DNA from: JAPLJC01 sp963697965
GTDB taxonomy: Bacteria > Desulfobacterota > Desulfobaccia > Desulfobaccales > 0-14-0-80-60-11
Length of the DNA: 64,000 nucleotides
Reading direction: 5' to 3'
NCBI GenBank assembly: GCA_963697965.1
Contig: OY969108.1
Location: 2,542,001 to 2,606,000 of the forward strand
The translations under genes were made by a program, and so were the position numbers. Numbering within the stretch: the first letter of the stretch is position 1; each line of letters opens with the position of its first letter. Under the pieces are notes generated by a model. That model ran no database searches, had not been told where the DNA came from, and saw only the letters and a list, made by a program, of their open reading frames with translations. This document shows, piece after piece, positions 42,899-51,040 of the stretch.

Positions 42899-44542
42899 TC
42901 AGATATCGAATTTGGCAGCAATGGGGATGCGCCGCCCCATGCCGAAGGCCTTGGAGGTGACCTTCAGGCCCGGGGCCGCCTGGCGCCGTTTGTACTCACT
43001 GCGGTCAATGGCCTGGATCACCCAGCGCACCGTGTCGGGCGCAAAGCCCCGGTCGACAATATCCTGGTAGGAGCAGCGCTCCACCAGGTAATATTCCATG
43101 ATCCGGTCCAGGATTTCATACGGCGGCAGGGTATCCTGGTCCTTCTGGTCGGGCCGCAGCTCCGCCGATGGGGCCCGCCGGAGGATCTCTGCCGGGATCA
43201 ACTGCCGCTCCCGGTTGAGATAGTGCGCCAGCTCGTAAACCATGGTCTTGGGGACGTCGGCCAGGACGCTCAGGCCGCCGCTCATGTCGCCGTAAAGGGT
43301 GCAGTAGCCCACCGCCAGTTCGCTCTTGTTGCCGGTGGACAGCACCATGTGCCCGAACTTGTTGGAGATGGCCATGAGGAGGTTGCCCCGGATGCGGGCC
43401 TGGATGTTTTCCAGGGTCACCTCGATTTCTCCCAACTGCAGCAGCTCTTGCAGAGATTCCCGGTAGCACTGGTATATGGGAGCGATGGAGATCAGCCGCG
43501 CTTCCACCCCCAGGTTGGCCGCCAGTTTGCGGGAGTCCACGATGCTTTCCCGGGAAGTGTAGGGAGAGGGCATCAGGACCCCTAGGACGTTTTCCGGACC
43601 CAGGGCCTGGACCGCCAGGCAGCAGGTGACCGCGGAGTCCACCCCTCCGGAGAGCCCCACCACAGCCTTGCTGAAGCCGCACTTCCCGAGGTAGTCCCGC
43701 AGACCTAAAACCAGGGCCTGGCGCACCGCGGCGATGGGCTCCTGGGGCACATAGAGGCCCTGGATACCCGGTTGCCCCAGATCCACGGTGACCACCGCCT
43801 CCTCAAAGGAGGGCAGGACCGCGATGGCCTCCCCGTCCCCGTCCAGGGCCATGCTGCCGCCGTCAAAGATGAGTTCGTCGTTGCCCCCCACCTGGTTCAG
43901 GTACACGAAAGGCAAATGGTAGCGCCGGGCATGATTGCTGATCAGCCGGTGCCTCAGCTCCTGTTTGTCCACCTGGAAGGGTGACGCCGAGATGTTGATC
44001 AATACCGAGGCCCCTCGTTCCGCCAGCACCTTGATGGGGTCCAGGGGATAGAGCTGGCGAAACCAAAGCTCCGGTTCGTACCAGGCGTCTTCGCATACGG
44101 AGATCCCCAGGGATTCCTGCTCCAGCGCCACCACCCGCACCTTGGTGGCCGGATCGAAGTGGCGGCTTTCATCGAAGACGTCGTAGGCGGGCAGCAGCGA
44201 TTTGTGTTGCTCAAACAAGATCTTACCGCCGCCGATCAACACCGCGGCGTTGCTCAGCCCCTTGCCGGTATCCCGGCCGCTGGGCAAAGGCGCGCCCACC
44301 AGCAAGGCGGTCCCGGGGTGGCGCGCCGAGGCTGCCGCCAGCTGGGCCAGCGCCTGCTGCACCTGCCGGATGAGGGAGGGGTTCTCCAGCAGGTCCCGGG
44401 GAGGGTAGCCCACCAGAAACAGCTCCGAGAAGACGATGAGGTCGGTGGCGCCACCGTGTCGATCCAGGGTCTCCAAGACTTTCCGGAGATTGCCGGCGAC
44501 GTCCCCCACGGTGGGATTTAGCTGGGCCAGGGTGACTTTCAT
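42899..44542 (-). CDS. nadE: Glutamine-hydrolysing NAD+ synthetase
   Basis: Last step of NAD synthesis, amidating nicotinate adenine dinucleotide with ammonia from glutamine. The 547-aa product is a fusion. Residues 1-250 are a nitrilase-fold glutaminase with Glu in VFSELFLVGYPP, Lys in EQHKSLLPAYDVFDE and nucleophile Cys in GISVCEDAWYE. Residues 280-547 are the synthetase with the PP-loop GLSGGVDSAVT. Length and order match the standard bacterial two-domain form. It lies 72 bases downstream of the carbamoyltransferase gene on the same strand. Confidence 0.96.
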   Translation of the reverse strand: MKVTLAQLNPTVGDVAGNLRKVLETLDRHGGATDLIVFSELFLVGYPPRDLLENPSLIRQVQQALAQLAAASARHPGTALLVGAPLPSGRDTGKGLSNAAVLIGGGKILFEQHKSLLPAYDVFDESRHFDPATKVRVVALEQESLGISVCEDAWYEPELWFRQLYPLDPIKVLAERGASVLINISASPFQVDKQELRHRLISNHARRYHLPFVYLNQVGGNDELIFDGGSMALDGDGEAIAVLPSFEEAVVTVDLGQPGIQGLYVPQEPIAAVRQALVLGLRDYLGKCGFSKAVVGLSGGVDSAVTCCLAVQALGPENVLGVLMPSPYTSRESIVDSRKLAANLGVEARLISIAPIYQCYRESLQELLQLGEIEVTLENIQARIRGNLLMAISNKFGHMVLSTGNKSELAVGYCTLYGDMSGGLSVLADVPKTMVYELAHYLNRERQLIPAEILRRAPSAELRPDQKDQDTLPPYEILDRIMEYYLVERCSYQDIVDRGFAPDTVRWVIQAIDRSEYKRRQAAPGLKVTSKAFGMGRRIPIAAKFDI

Positions 44543-44614
44543 GACCGCGTCCCCGTGCCTCCATCCTGGAGCAGGTTAGTCTTTGCCAAAAGCTGCAAGC
44601 CGACTTGCTGAATG

Positions 44615-46477
44615 CTAATCGAGTTCGTACTCCCTGCGCCAGTCCTTCTCTTCCTGCCAGGGGGGCTGACTCGCTTTGTCGAACAAAAAATCCCCCAGGA
44701 CCAGGTAGTCCATCTCGGTGCGCATGAAGCATTGGTAGGCGTGCTCCGGGGTGCAGACGATGGGCTCGCCCCGGACGTTGAAGCTGGTGTTGACGATGAG
44801 ACCGCAGCCGGTGTGTTCCTGAAAGGCCCGGATCAGGCGCCAGTACCTCTCGTTGGTCTCCCGGTGCACCGTCTGGATGCGGGCCGAATAGTCCACATGA
44901 GTGATGGCCGGCACCTCCGAGCGCAGTTGGTAGAGACGCTGGAAAAGCTCCAGGTTTTCATAATCCGGCGGCAAGGGCCGGCGCTTCTCGTCCCGGACCG
45001 GGGCCACCAGCAGCATGTAGGGGGAGGGAGTCTCCAGCTCGAAGTATTGGCTGCACTCCTCCATCAGCACCGAAGGTGCGAAGGGCCGGAAGCCCTCCCG
45101 GTATTTGATCTTGAGATTGAGGCGCTTCTGCATCTCCGGGTGCCGGGGGTCGCCCAGGATGGAGCGGTTCCCCAGGGCCCGGGGCCCGAACTCCATGCGG
45201 CCCTGGAACCAGCCCACCACTTGGCCCTGGGCCAGCAAGGCCGCCACGTCTTTGCTGAGGTCGTCGAAATCTTGGTAATGCTTATGGGGGGCCTGGCGCC
45301 TGCGGGCCAGCCGCACGATCTCGTCAGCCCCGAACTCCGGTCCCAGATAGGCGCCCTGCATCTGATCCATGGCCGGGTTAGGGAGTTTCCTCTCCTTCCC
45401 CTGGACGATGTGCCAGGCGGCCAGGGCGGCGCCCAGGGCCCCGCCGGCGTCCCCGGCGGCGGGCTGGATCCAGAGGTCCTTGAAGGTCCCCCGGCGCAGG
45501 AGCTTGCCGTTGGCCACGCAATTCAGGGCCACCCCGCCAGCCATCACCAGGTTGGCGGCGCCGGTGAGCTTCTTGGCGGTGTCCGCCAGGCGCAGGACTA
45601 TCTCCTCGGTCACCTGTTGGATGGCCAGGGCCAGGTCCATATGCCGCTGGTCCAGGTGGCTCTCCCGGGCCCGGGGCGGCAGCCCGAAGAGCGAGGTCCA
45701 CTTGTCTTCGTAGCACATGGTGAGGCCGGTGGCATAATTGAAATAGTCCATGTTGAGGAGCAGGGAGCCGTCGGACCTAATATCCACCAGCTCCTCCAGG
45801 ATCAAATCCCGCCAGCGCCGGGTCCGATCCGAGTCGGGGTTGCCGTAGGGCGCCAGGCCCATGAGCTTGTATTCGCCGCTGTTGACCTTGAAGCCGCAGT
45901 AATACGTGAAGGCGGAGTAGAGCAGCCCCAGGGAATGGGGGAAGTGCAGCTCCCGCAGGATGGTGATCTCGCGGCCCTGGCCGAAGCCGATGGTAGAGGT
46001 GGCCCATTCCCCCACCCCGTCCAGGGTAAGGATAGCCGCCTCCTGAAAGGGCGATGGATAAAAGGCGCTGGCCGCGTGGGACAGGTGATGTTCGGGGAAG
46101 ACTATCCGGGGGAGGCCTTCCCCCACCTTGGCCAGTTCCTCCCGGAGCAGGGAGCGCATCAACAATTTTTCTTTGATCCACACCGGCATGGCCATGAGGA
46201 AGCTCCTCAGGCCCTTGGGGGCAAAGCCGTGGTAAGTCTCCAGCAGACGCTCGAACTTGAGGTACGGTTTATCGTAAAAGGCCACCGCACTCAGGTCGCC
46301 CAGCTTCAACCCCGCCTCCGCCATGACGTAGGCCAGGGCGTTGGCAGGAAAGTCCGGGTCGTGCTTCTTGCGGGTGAAGCGTTCTTCCTGGGCCGCGGCG
46401 ACGATCTCGCCGTCCACCAGGATGGCGGCGGCGCTGTCGTGGTAAAAGGCGGAAAGCCCCAGAATAGCGGAGGGCAA
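44615..46477 (-). CDS. O-carbamoyltransferase (NodU/TobZ/CmcH family)
   Basis: Transfers carbamoyl from carbamoyl phosphate via carbamoyl-AMP to a hydroxyl of a sugar or small molecule. The 620-aa product has the Kae1-like domain (ILGLSAFYHDSAAAIL, AQEERFTRKKHDPDFP, metal-binding HHLSHAASAFY, LDGVGEWATSTIG) and the C-terminal half with GRMEFGPRALGNRSILGDPR and NTSFNVRGEPIVCTP. The start is TTG 46477, behind GGGGAG, placing the conserved strand at the N-terminus; the frame stays open to 46621 but overlaps the DUF5989 gene. It is preceded by DUF5989 and SxtJ genes, a recurring trio. Confidence 0.92.
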   Translation of the reverse strand: MPSAILGLSAFYHDSAAAILVDGEIVAAAQEERFTRKKHDPDFPANALAYVMAEAGLKLGDLSAVAFYDKPYLKFERLLETYHGFAPKGLRSFLMAMPVWIKEKLLMRSLLREELAKVGEGLPRIVFPEHHLSHAASAFYPSPFQEAAILTLDGVGEWATSTIGFGQGREITILRELHFPHSLGLLYSAFTYYCGFKVNSGEYKLMGLAPYGNPDSDRTRRWRDLILEELVDIRSDGSLLLNMDYFNYATGLTMCYEDKWTSLFGLPPRARESHLDQRHMDLALAIQQVTEEIVLRLADTAKKLTGAANLVMAGGVALNCVANGKLLRRGTFKDLWIQPAAGDAGGALGAALAAWHIVQGKERKLPNPAMDQMQGAYLGPEFGADEIVRLARRRQAPHKHYQDFDDLSKDVAALLAQGQVVGWFQGRMEFGPRALGNRSILGDPRHPEMQKRLNLKIKYREGFRPFAPSVLMEECSQYFELETPSPYMLLVAPVRDEKRRPLPPDYENLELFQRLYQLRSEVPAITHVDYSARIQTVHRETNERYWRLIRAFQEHTGCGLIVNTSFNVRGEPIVCTPEHAYQCFMRTEMDYLVLGDFLFDKASQPPWQEEKDWRREYELD

Positions 46478-46491
46478 AGATCGGCTCCCCG

Positions 46492-46641
46492 TTAAAAGAT
46501 GGTGTAGATAAAGGGAGCGATAGCCGAACCGCTGGCAAAGATCATCAGCGCCCCGAAGAACAGCAGGGTCAGGATGATGGGCAGCAGCCAGAATTTTTTC
46601 CGAACCTTCAAAAAGCCCCACAAATCACGAAAAAAATCCAT
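46492..46641 (-). CDS. DUF5989 family small membrane protein
   Basis: A 49-aa protein with a basic N-terminal part (MDFFRDLWGFLKVRKKFW) and one transmembrane helix (LLPIILTLLFFGALMIFA), ending IAPFIYTIF. This is the typical sequence of the tiny DUF5989 proteins found between SxtJ and carbamoyltransferase genes. ATG 46641 has GGAG upstream. The stop is 14 bases before the carbamoyltransferase start. Function unknown; a membrane tether for the transferase is a guess from co-occurrence. Confidence 0.85.
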   Translation of the reverse strand: MDFFRDLWGFLKVRKKFWLLPIILTLLFFGALMIFASGSAIAPFIYTIF

Positions 46642-46667
46642 AAATTTCTCCTGTTTTCATATACTTC

Positions 46668-46690
46668 TCTCCCAAGCACAGCCTGGGAGC
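46668..46690. repeat. Inverted repeat CTCCCAAG...CTGGGAG
   Basis: In the 82-bp gap between the sxtJ-like and DUF5989 genes; it belongs to the family also seen at 12967-12991 and 15083-15110. Confidence 0.5.
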
Positions 46691-46723
46691 CGGTTGGCGA
46701 AATAACCTGCAGAGGCGCCGCAG

Positions 46724-47143
46724 TTAATAAGGATTTATCAAGTCCCGTTCCTGGATCGCCCCCTGGCGCTCCACGAATACCGAGTCGCTTCCTTTCTTCC
46801 ATTTCCTCAGTTGCAGGGAGTCTGTCCCCAGCCACCGCCGGATCAAGCCGACGGGGGTGACCACCAAAAAAAAGATCAGGGTGAGGACGATCTTGGAGAC
46901 CACCTCGCCCAGCAGGTGGGAAAGGCCGAACCAAAGCCCGGCCAGGGGCCGGAAGGCGGTGGGCCAGGCCATGGTGAGCAGCAGCAAGGCGATGCTCAGA
47001 GGCAAAAACCGGTGGAATTTCCCGAAATAGCCCAACAGCAGGCAAATCAGGACCATGGCCATGCCCGTGTCCTTGGCCTGATCCAAAGTGGCGCTGAACA
47101 GCCGGGAGATGATCTTTGGGCCTATGGCCCTATCTTTAGCCAT
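46724..47143 (-). CDS. SxtJ-family membrane protein
   Basis: The 139-aa product has three hydrophobic helices (MAMVLICLLLGYFGKF, LPLSIALLLLTMAWP, and IVLTLIFFLVVTPVGLI) and a polar C-terminus. The C-terminal GLIRRWLGTDSL is typical of the SxtJ family, named from saxitoxin clusters, where it sits by carbamoyltransferases. Its biochemical role is unknown. It heads the SxtJ-DUF5989-carbamoyltransferase group here. Confidence 0.8.
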   Translation of the reverse strand: MAKDRAIGPKIISRLFSATLDQAKDTGMAMVLICLLLGYFGKFHRFLPLSIALLLLTMAWPTAFRPLAGLWFGLSHLLGEVVSKIVLTLIFFLVVTPVGLIRRWLGTDSLQLRKWKKGSDSVFVERQGAIQERDLINPY

Positions 47144-47423
47144 ATCTTTTCTTAGCCTCGAAGCCGGGCTTCACCTCAGGCATAGGGAACGTGCCTCCAG
47201 GGGGGGCCGAGCGGAAAGCGGTCCCGGAAAGCCTCTGTCCCACGCCGTCATCCTGAACTGTCGTGGCGGAGACTTATGAAGGTTCCGGTCTATCAAAATT
47301 TTACCCCGGGCGGCCGCTGCCGGCTGGCATCCTGGGCCGTTGGGTTCTATATTATAATATTACACTAAACTAAATTTTTTTCCAGGGTTTCTGCCTGGCC
47401 CCCTGGAAGCCTGGAGGCCTCGG

Positions 47424-48041
47424 ATGAGCGAGATGCAGCCCCATCTAACAGAATATTTCCGCGGGTTCGTTCCCCGGCGCGATCCCTTGCTCCTGGAGTT
47501 GGAGCAGCAGGCCAGCTCTTCAGGCATCCCCATCGTCGGCCCGGTGGTGGGGGAATTGCTCCTGATCCTGGTCCGGGCCTGCGGGGCCGCCAAAGTCCTG
47601 GAGCTGGGCGCCGCCACCGGCTATTCCGCCATCTATCTGGCCCTGGGCTGCGAGCCTGCCGCTGGCCGGGTCCTCACCCTGGAAAGGGATGCGGCCATGG
47701 CGGCTCAAGCCCGGGACAACATTGCCAGGGCCGGGCTCGCCGGGCGCATCGAGGTGCGGCTGGGGGAGGCTCTGGATCTCCTGGCGGGCCTGACGGGCTC
47801 CTTCGACTTCATCTTCATGGACATCGACAAGGAGTTTTACCTGCCGGCCCTGCCTCACTGCCGCCGCCTGCTGAGGACCGGCGGGCTGCTGGTCGCCGAC
47901 AACGTGAGCTTCGCCGGGGCTGCGGCCTTCAACCAGGAAATCTTCGCCTCCCGGGACTGGAAGAGCGTGCACCTCCTGGGATTCCTGCCCCTGCACTCCC
48001 CGGAGCAGGACGGCCTCTCCCTGGCGGTACGGATGGAGTGA
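47424..48041 (+). CDS. Class I SAM-dependent O-methyltransferase (CCoAOMT/COMT type)
   Basis: The 205-aa product has the usual small cation-dependent O-methyltransferase layout: KVLELGAATGYSAIYLA (motif I), LTLERDAAMAAQARDN, the metal-binding region FDFIFMDIDKEFY, and LLVADNVSFAG. Acceptors of bacterial members are diverse hydroxylated aromatics or other small molecules. ATG 47424 follows GGAGG. TATAAT at 47353-47358 may belong to its promoter. It lies on the opposite strand inside the carbamoyltransferase/SGNH group. The stop TGA begins a TGAGCAG array. Confidence 0.87.
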   Translation: MSEMQPHLTEYFRGFVPRRDPLLLELEQQASSSGIPIVGPVVGELLLILVRACGAAKVLELGAATGYSAIYLALGCEPAAGRVLTLERDAAMAAQARDNIARAGLAGRIEVRLGEALDLLAGLTGSFDFIFMDIDKEFYLPALPHCRRLLRTGGLLVADNVSFAGAAAFNQEIFASRDWKSVHLLGFLPLHSPEQDGLSLAVRME

Positions 48042-48240
48042 GCAGTAAGCAGTAAGCAGTGAGCAGTGAGCAGAAAAACCTATCGATAGTTTAACTTGCC
48101 TTAAAAATGCTTAAGCCTCAGTAGCACAGGCGTCTCGCCTGTGCAGCTTTTATAGGGCGGCCTGTGGCCGCCGGGATTGATGAAGCCCGTCCGGTATCCG
48201 ATGCCTTTTCTGCTCACTGCTCACTGCTCACTGCTCACTA
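48039..48240. repeat. Facing TGAGCAG arrays between convergent genes
   Basis: Left array 48039-48073: TGAGCAG, TAAGCAG, TAAGCAG, TGAGCAG, TGAGCAG, starting at the stop of the O-methyltransferase. Right array 48211-48240: the inverse, giving on the minus strand the last residues (VSSEQ) and the TGA stop of the SGNH gene. Between them lies the palindrome CACAGGCGTCTCGCCTGTG (48125-48143). The two arrays could pair as a stem of almost 30 bp. Confidence 0.85.
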
Positions 48241-49378
48241 TCCTCTGCAACTGCGCCGCGATAATCTTGGCAGCGAACCTGGAGCCCGCGTCATTGAAGT
48301 GCACCAGATCATAGAGGTGCTCCTTGTCCGGGGGCACCTCCCGGGCCAGATCGATAACCAGCACCCTTTTTTTGCGGCCCACCTCCCGGATGGTTTCATT
48401 GAATAGATCGTAAAGCCCCTTGAACTCCCGGTAAGAAATCCCGGTGTCCTTGCCGCACTGGCTGATGTAAGCAGCCACCACCGGGTCGGGGTTGGGGGTG
48501 ACGCGGTTGGCCTGCGTCATCAGCACCGGGGTGATATCCTGATCCCGGCAAATGTCCACGAAGACCTCCAGGTTCCGGGCAAATTCCCGGGCGAGGGCGG
48601 CCGGATCCACCGCCGCCTTCTGGGTCCGGTCCCCGGCAAATTCGTCTTCCCGTTGGGGAAAGAGCGACCCCTTGAAATCCCGGTAAGCCTCGTTGAGCTG
48701 GGGGATCAGAAGCTCCTTCAGGAGTTTGCCCAAGAGCTTGCCCTTTTCCAGGGTCTCCAGGGGCGCTCTGACATTATTGCTGCTCCAGTAGGTCTTCTTA
48801 TAGAGGAGGGTGCTCAGGTCGTTGATGTCTTCCATAAACACCACCACCCGGGGCTTCAGGGGAATCACCTTGTTAATCAGCAAATCAATGGCATGCAGAC
48901 TGTTATTCCCCGAAAGACCGCCATTGTAAGAATTGATCCTTTTCCCGGTCTGCTGCTCCAGAATGGCGCCCACCACATAAGGAAACCGGTTTTCCTCGTC
49001 CATATACATGCACTCCGTGGTGGAGCCCCCCAGAAAGACCAGGGACAGGTCCGGGTGGAGATATTTTTGGGAGGGCTTGATAAAGCCGTTGGCATCGATG
49101 TCCATTCGATAGGTCTTGGGAAAGGCGTTATCGGTGTAAGGCAGATAAATCTTGGGAAACCGCAGCCGCAACTGCTCCAGGGGCCGGGGTTCCCGCAGTT
49201 TGATATATCTCCGCTGGACCTCGGCTTCCAGGACGATGCCCCGGCGATGGTTCAGGAATTTCAGAAGCTGCTCGGCGCCCACCACCATGAGCGAGAGCGC
49301 AATCAGGACCACCAGAAACAGGGTCTTCCGGGGATTCTGTTGGAACCAGTTGTCCCGCCGCGTCTGGCTCCCATTCAT
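48221..49378 (-). CDS. SGNH/GDSL-type hydrolase or acyltransferase-like membrane protein
   Basis: The 385-aa product has an N-terminal transmembrane helix (TLFLVVLIALSLMVVG) and an SGNH fold outside the cytoplasm: block I LVFLGGSTTECMYM with the nucleophile Ser, block II Gly in NGGLSGNNSLHA, Asn in VVVFMEDINDL and the Asp/His pair in LYDLVHFNDAG. Such proteins add or remove acyl groups on exported glycans and commonly accompany the SxtJ/DUF5989/carbamoyltransferase trio. The final residues and stop are encoded by heptad repeats. Confidence 0.82.
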   Translation of the reverse strand: MNGSQTRRDNWFQQNPRKTLFLVVLIALSLMVVGAEQLLKFLNHRRGIVLEAEVQRRYIKLREPRPLEQLRLRFPKIYLPYTDNAFPKTYRMDIDANGFIKPSQKYLHPDLSLVFLGGSTTECMYMDEENRFPYVVGAILEQQTGKRINSYNGGLSGNNSLHAIDLLINKVIPLKPRVVVFMEDINDLSTLLYKKTYWSSNNVRAPLETLEKGKLLGKLLKELLIPQLNEAYRDFKGSLFPQREDEFAGDRTQKAAVDPAALAREFARNLEVFVDICRDQDITPVLMTQANRVTPNPDPVVAAYISQCGKDTGISYREFKGLYDLFNETIREVGRKKRVLVIDLAREVPPDKEHLYDLVHFNDAGSRFAAKIIAAQLQRIVSSEQ

Positions 49379-49585
49379 CTTAATGGTTCCCTCGGCACAA
49401 ATTTATTCGCTTGCAAGACAAGGGATTTCTGCCTTCAGTTCTCTAAAAACGTTTTCTCAAAATTTTTTTCTCTCTAGTTTAGCAGATTTGCTCATTAGCG
49501 GTGTTATATATGGTAGGGCTCGGTTTCTCCGAAAGCCCACTCCCGATGATGATACTCGACAACCCTTGCCCCGGCGTGGAATCCG

Positions 49586-51037
49586 ATGCTTGCCGCCTGC
49601 CCTGAAGGGGCCGCCGGCGGGACCGGGCGTTACCGCATTCTCCGTAAATTCGCCTATCTCCTCAGCGCCCGCTGGGTCAGGGACGCCCTCCAGTCAGTCT
49701 TCTTCATCTATCTGGCCCGGCACAGCACCACCACCTACGGCGAGTTCATGCTGGCCCTGGGACTGGGCAGCATCCTGCTGCTGGTCTCCGAGTTCGGACT
49801 CAACCTTCCCCTGGTGACCTTGCTATCCCGCAAGGACCAGGCGCCGGGCGAGGTCCTGGGCCAGGTCACCGTTTTGAAAGGCCTGCTGCTGGTATTGGCC
49901 ACCCTGGGGGCCCTAATCTTCAGCCGCTGGCAGGGCTACACCCCGCACCTGCAACAGCTCCTGCTGCTGCTGGCCGTGGCGGTCGCCATGGAGGCCCTGT
50001 CCAACAGCTTCTTTGTGGCCCTGCAGGTCCAGGGCCGCCAGGACCTCCAGAGCAAGATCAACGCCATCGCCGCGGCCCTGGGGTTCGGCTACGGCCTGAT
50101 CTCCCTGATTCTCGGCGCCCCGCCCCTGGCGGTGGCATGCTTCAAGCTAGTGGAAACTCTGGCCAACCTGACCGGCGGGCTCTGGCTGGCCCTGTCCCGG
50201 CCGCAGTTCCACCCGACTTGGCCACCGCTGCGCCGCCTCTGGCCCACCCTCCGCCTCGGGGGAATCTTTGCCCTTATCCAGTTGACCCCCACCATCTACA
50301 ACAAGGCCAATATTTTTTTTCTGCAGCGCTACGCCGGGGCCGACGCCGTGGCCCAATACAGCGTCACCTTTGGGCTGGTGGAGGCCGTCGGCACCCTGGT
50401 TTCCTCCCTACTGCTGCAGGCCATCCTTTACCCCCTGTTCGTCCAGCTCTGGGAGACGAACCGGGACGAGGTGTCCCGCCTGGCCCAAAACACCGCCCGC
50501 TGGCTCTTGACCGCGGCCATGGTGGTGATCTTCGTCCTTTTCATCGAAAGCGACCGGATCATCCCCTTGATCTTCGGCCCCCGTTATCATGACGCGGTTT
50601 GGCTCCAGAAAATTTTGGTGTTCACGGTGGCCTTCGCCTTTCTGCACAACCTGGCGGCCTTCCTGATGATCAGCATGCAACTGCAGCGCCAGTTACTGGC
50701 TTTCTATCTGGCCGGACTGGCCGTCAATCTGACCTGGTGCGCCCTGGTCATCCCCCTGACCCCGTTGTTGGGCTCAGCCCTGGCCATGGTGATCACCAAG
50801 GGCGGGGTGGCGGCCCTCACCGTAGGCTTCTGCCAGTGGCGCCTGGGGCTGATCCCCCCTAAACCAACCCTGCGCCTGGCCCTGACCGCCCTGGCAGGGG
50901 GCCTCCTTTATCTCGCTACAACCGGCCGCCTGCCCCGGGAGCTGGTGGAAGCCCTGGCCCTGGCTCCTACCCTGGGCCTGGCCTTTTATTGGTGGAAGTC
51001 AGGAAGTGAGGCAAGCGGGTTGCGGTTTCCTGAATAG
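49586..51037 (+). CDS. Oligosaccharide flippase (Wzx-like, MOP superfamily)
   Basis: Membrane transporter of 483 aa with 12-14 predicted helices and the N-terminal LSARWVRDALQSVFFIYLAR start common in polysaccharide flippases. It would move lipid-linked oligosaccharide across the inner membrane. A conserved polysaccharide-biosynthesis segment (DRIIPLIFGPRYHDAVWLQK) precedes the last helices. It is the only flippase in the region and is the likely export step for the glycan made by the genes at 51-63 kb. The end is three bases from the convergent glycosyltransferase gene. Confidence 0.87.
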   Translation: MLAACPEGAAGGTGRYRILRKFAYLLSARWVRDALQSVFFIYLARHSTTTYGEFMLALGLGSILLLVSEFGLNLPLVTLLSRKDQAPGEVLGQVTVLKGLLLVLATLGALIFSRWQGYTPHLQQLLLLLAVAVAMEALSNSFFVALQVQGRQDLQSKINAIAAALGFGYGLISLILGAPPLAVACFKLVETLANLTGGLWLALSRPQFHPTWPPLRRLWPTLRLGGIFALIQLTPTIYNKANIFFLQRYAGADAVAQYSVTFGLVEAVGTLVSSLLLQAILYPLFVQLWETNRDEVSRLAQNTARWLLTAAMVVIFVLFIESDRIIPLIFGPRYHDAVWLQKILVFTVAFAFLHNLAAFLMISMQLQRQLLAFYLAGLAVNLTWCALVIPLTPLLGSALAMVITKGGVAALTVGFCQWRLGLIPPKPTLRLALTALAGGLLYLATTGRLPRELVEALALAPTLGLAFYWWKSGSEASGLRFPE

Positions 51038-51040
51038 CTG

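Noticed and set aside
44612..46495. 627-codon plus-strand open frame opposite the carbamoyltransferase
   Set aside because: Antisense shadow; the minus strand has clear family motifs throughout.
48039..48240. Heptad arrays as a CRISPR array
   Set aside because: Units are seven bases without spacers; no cas gene is present.
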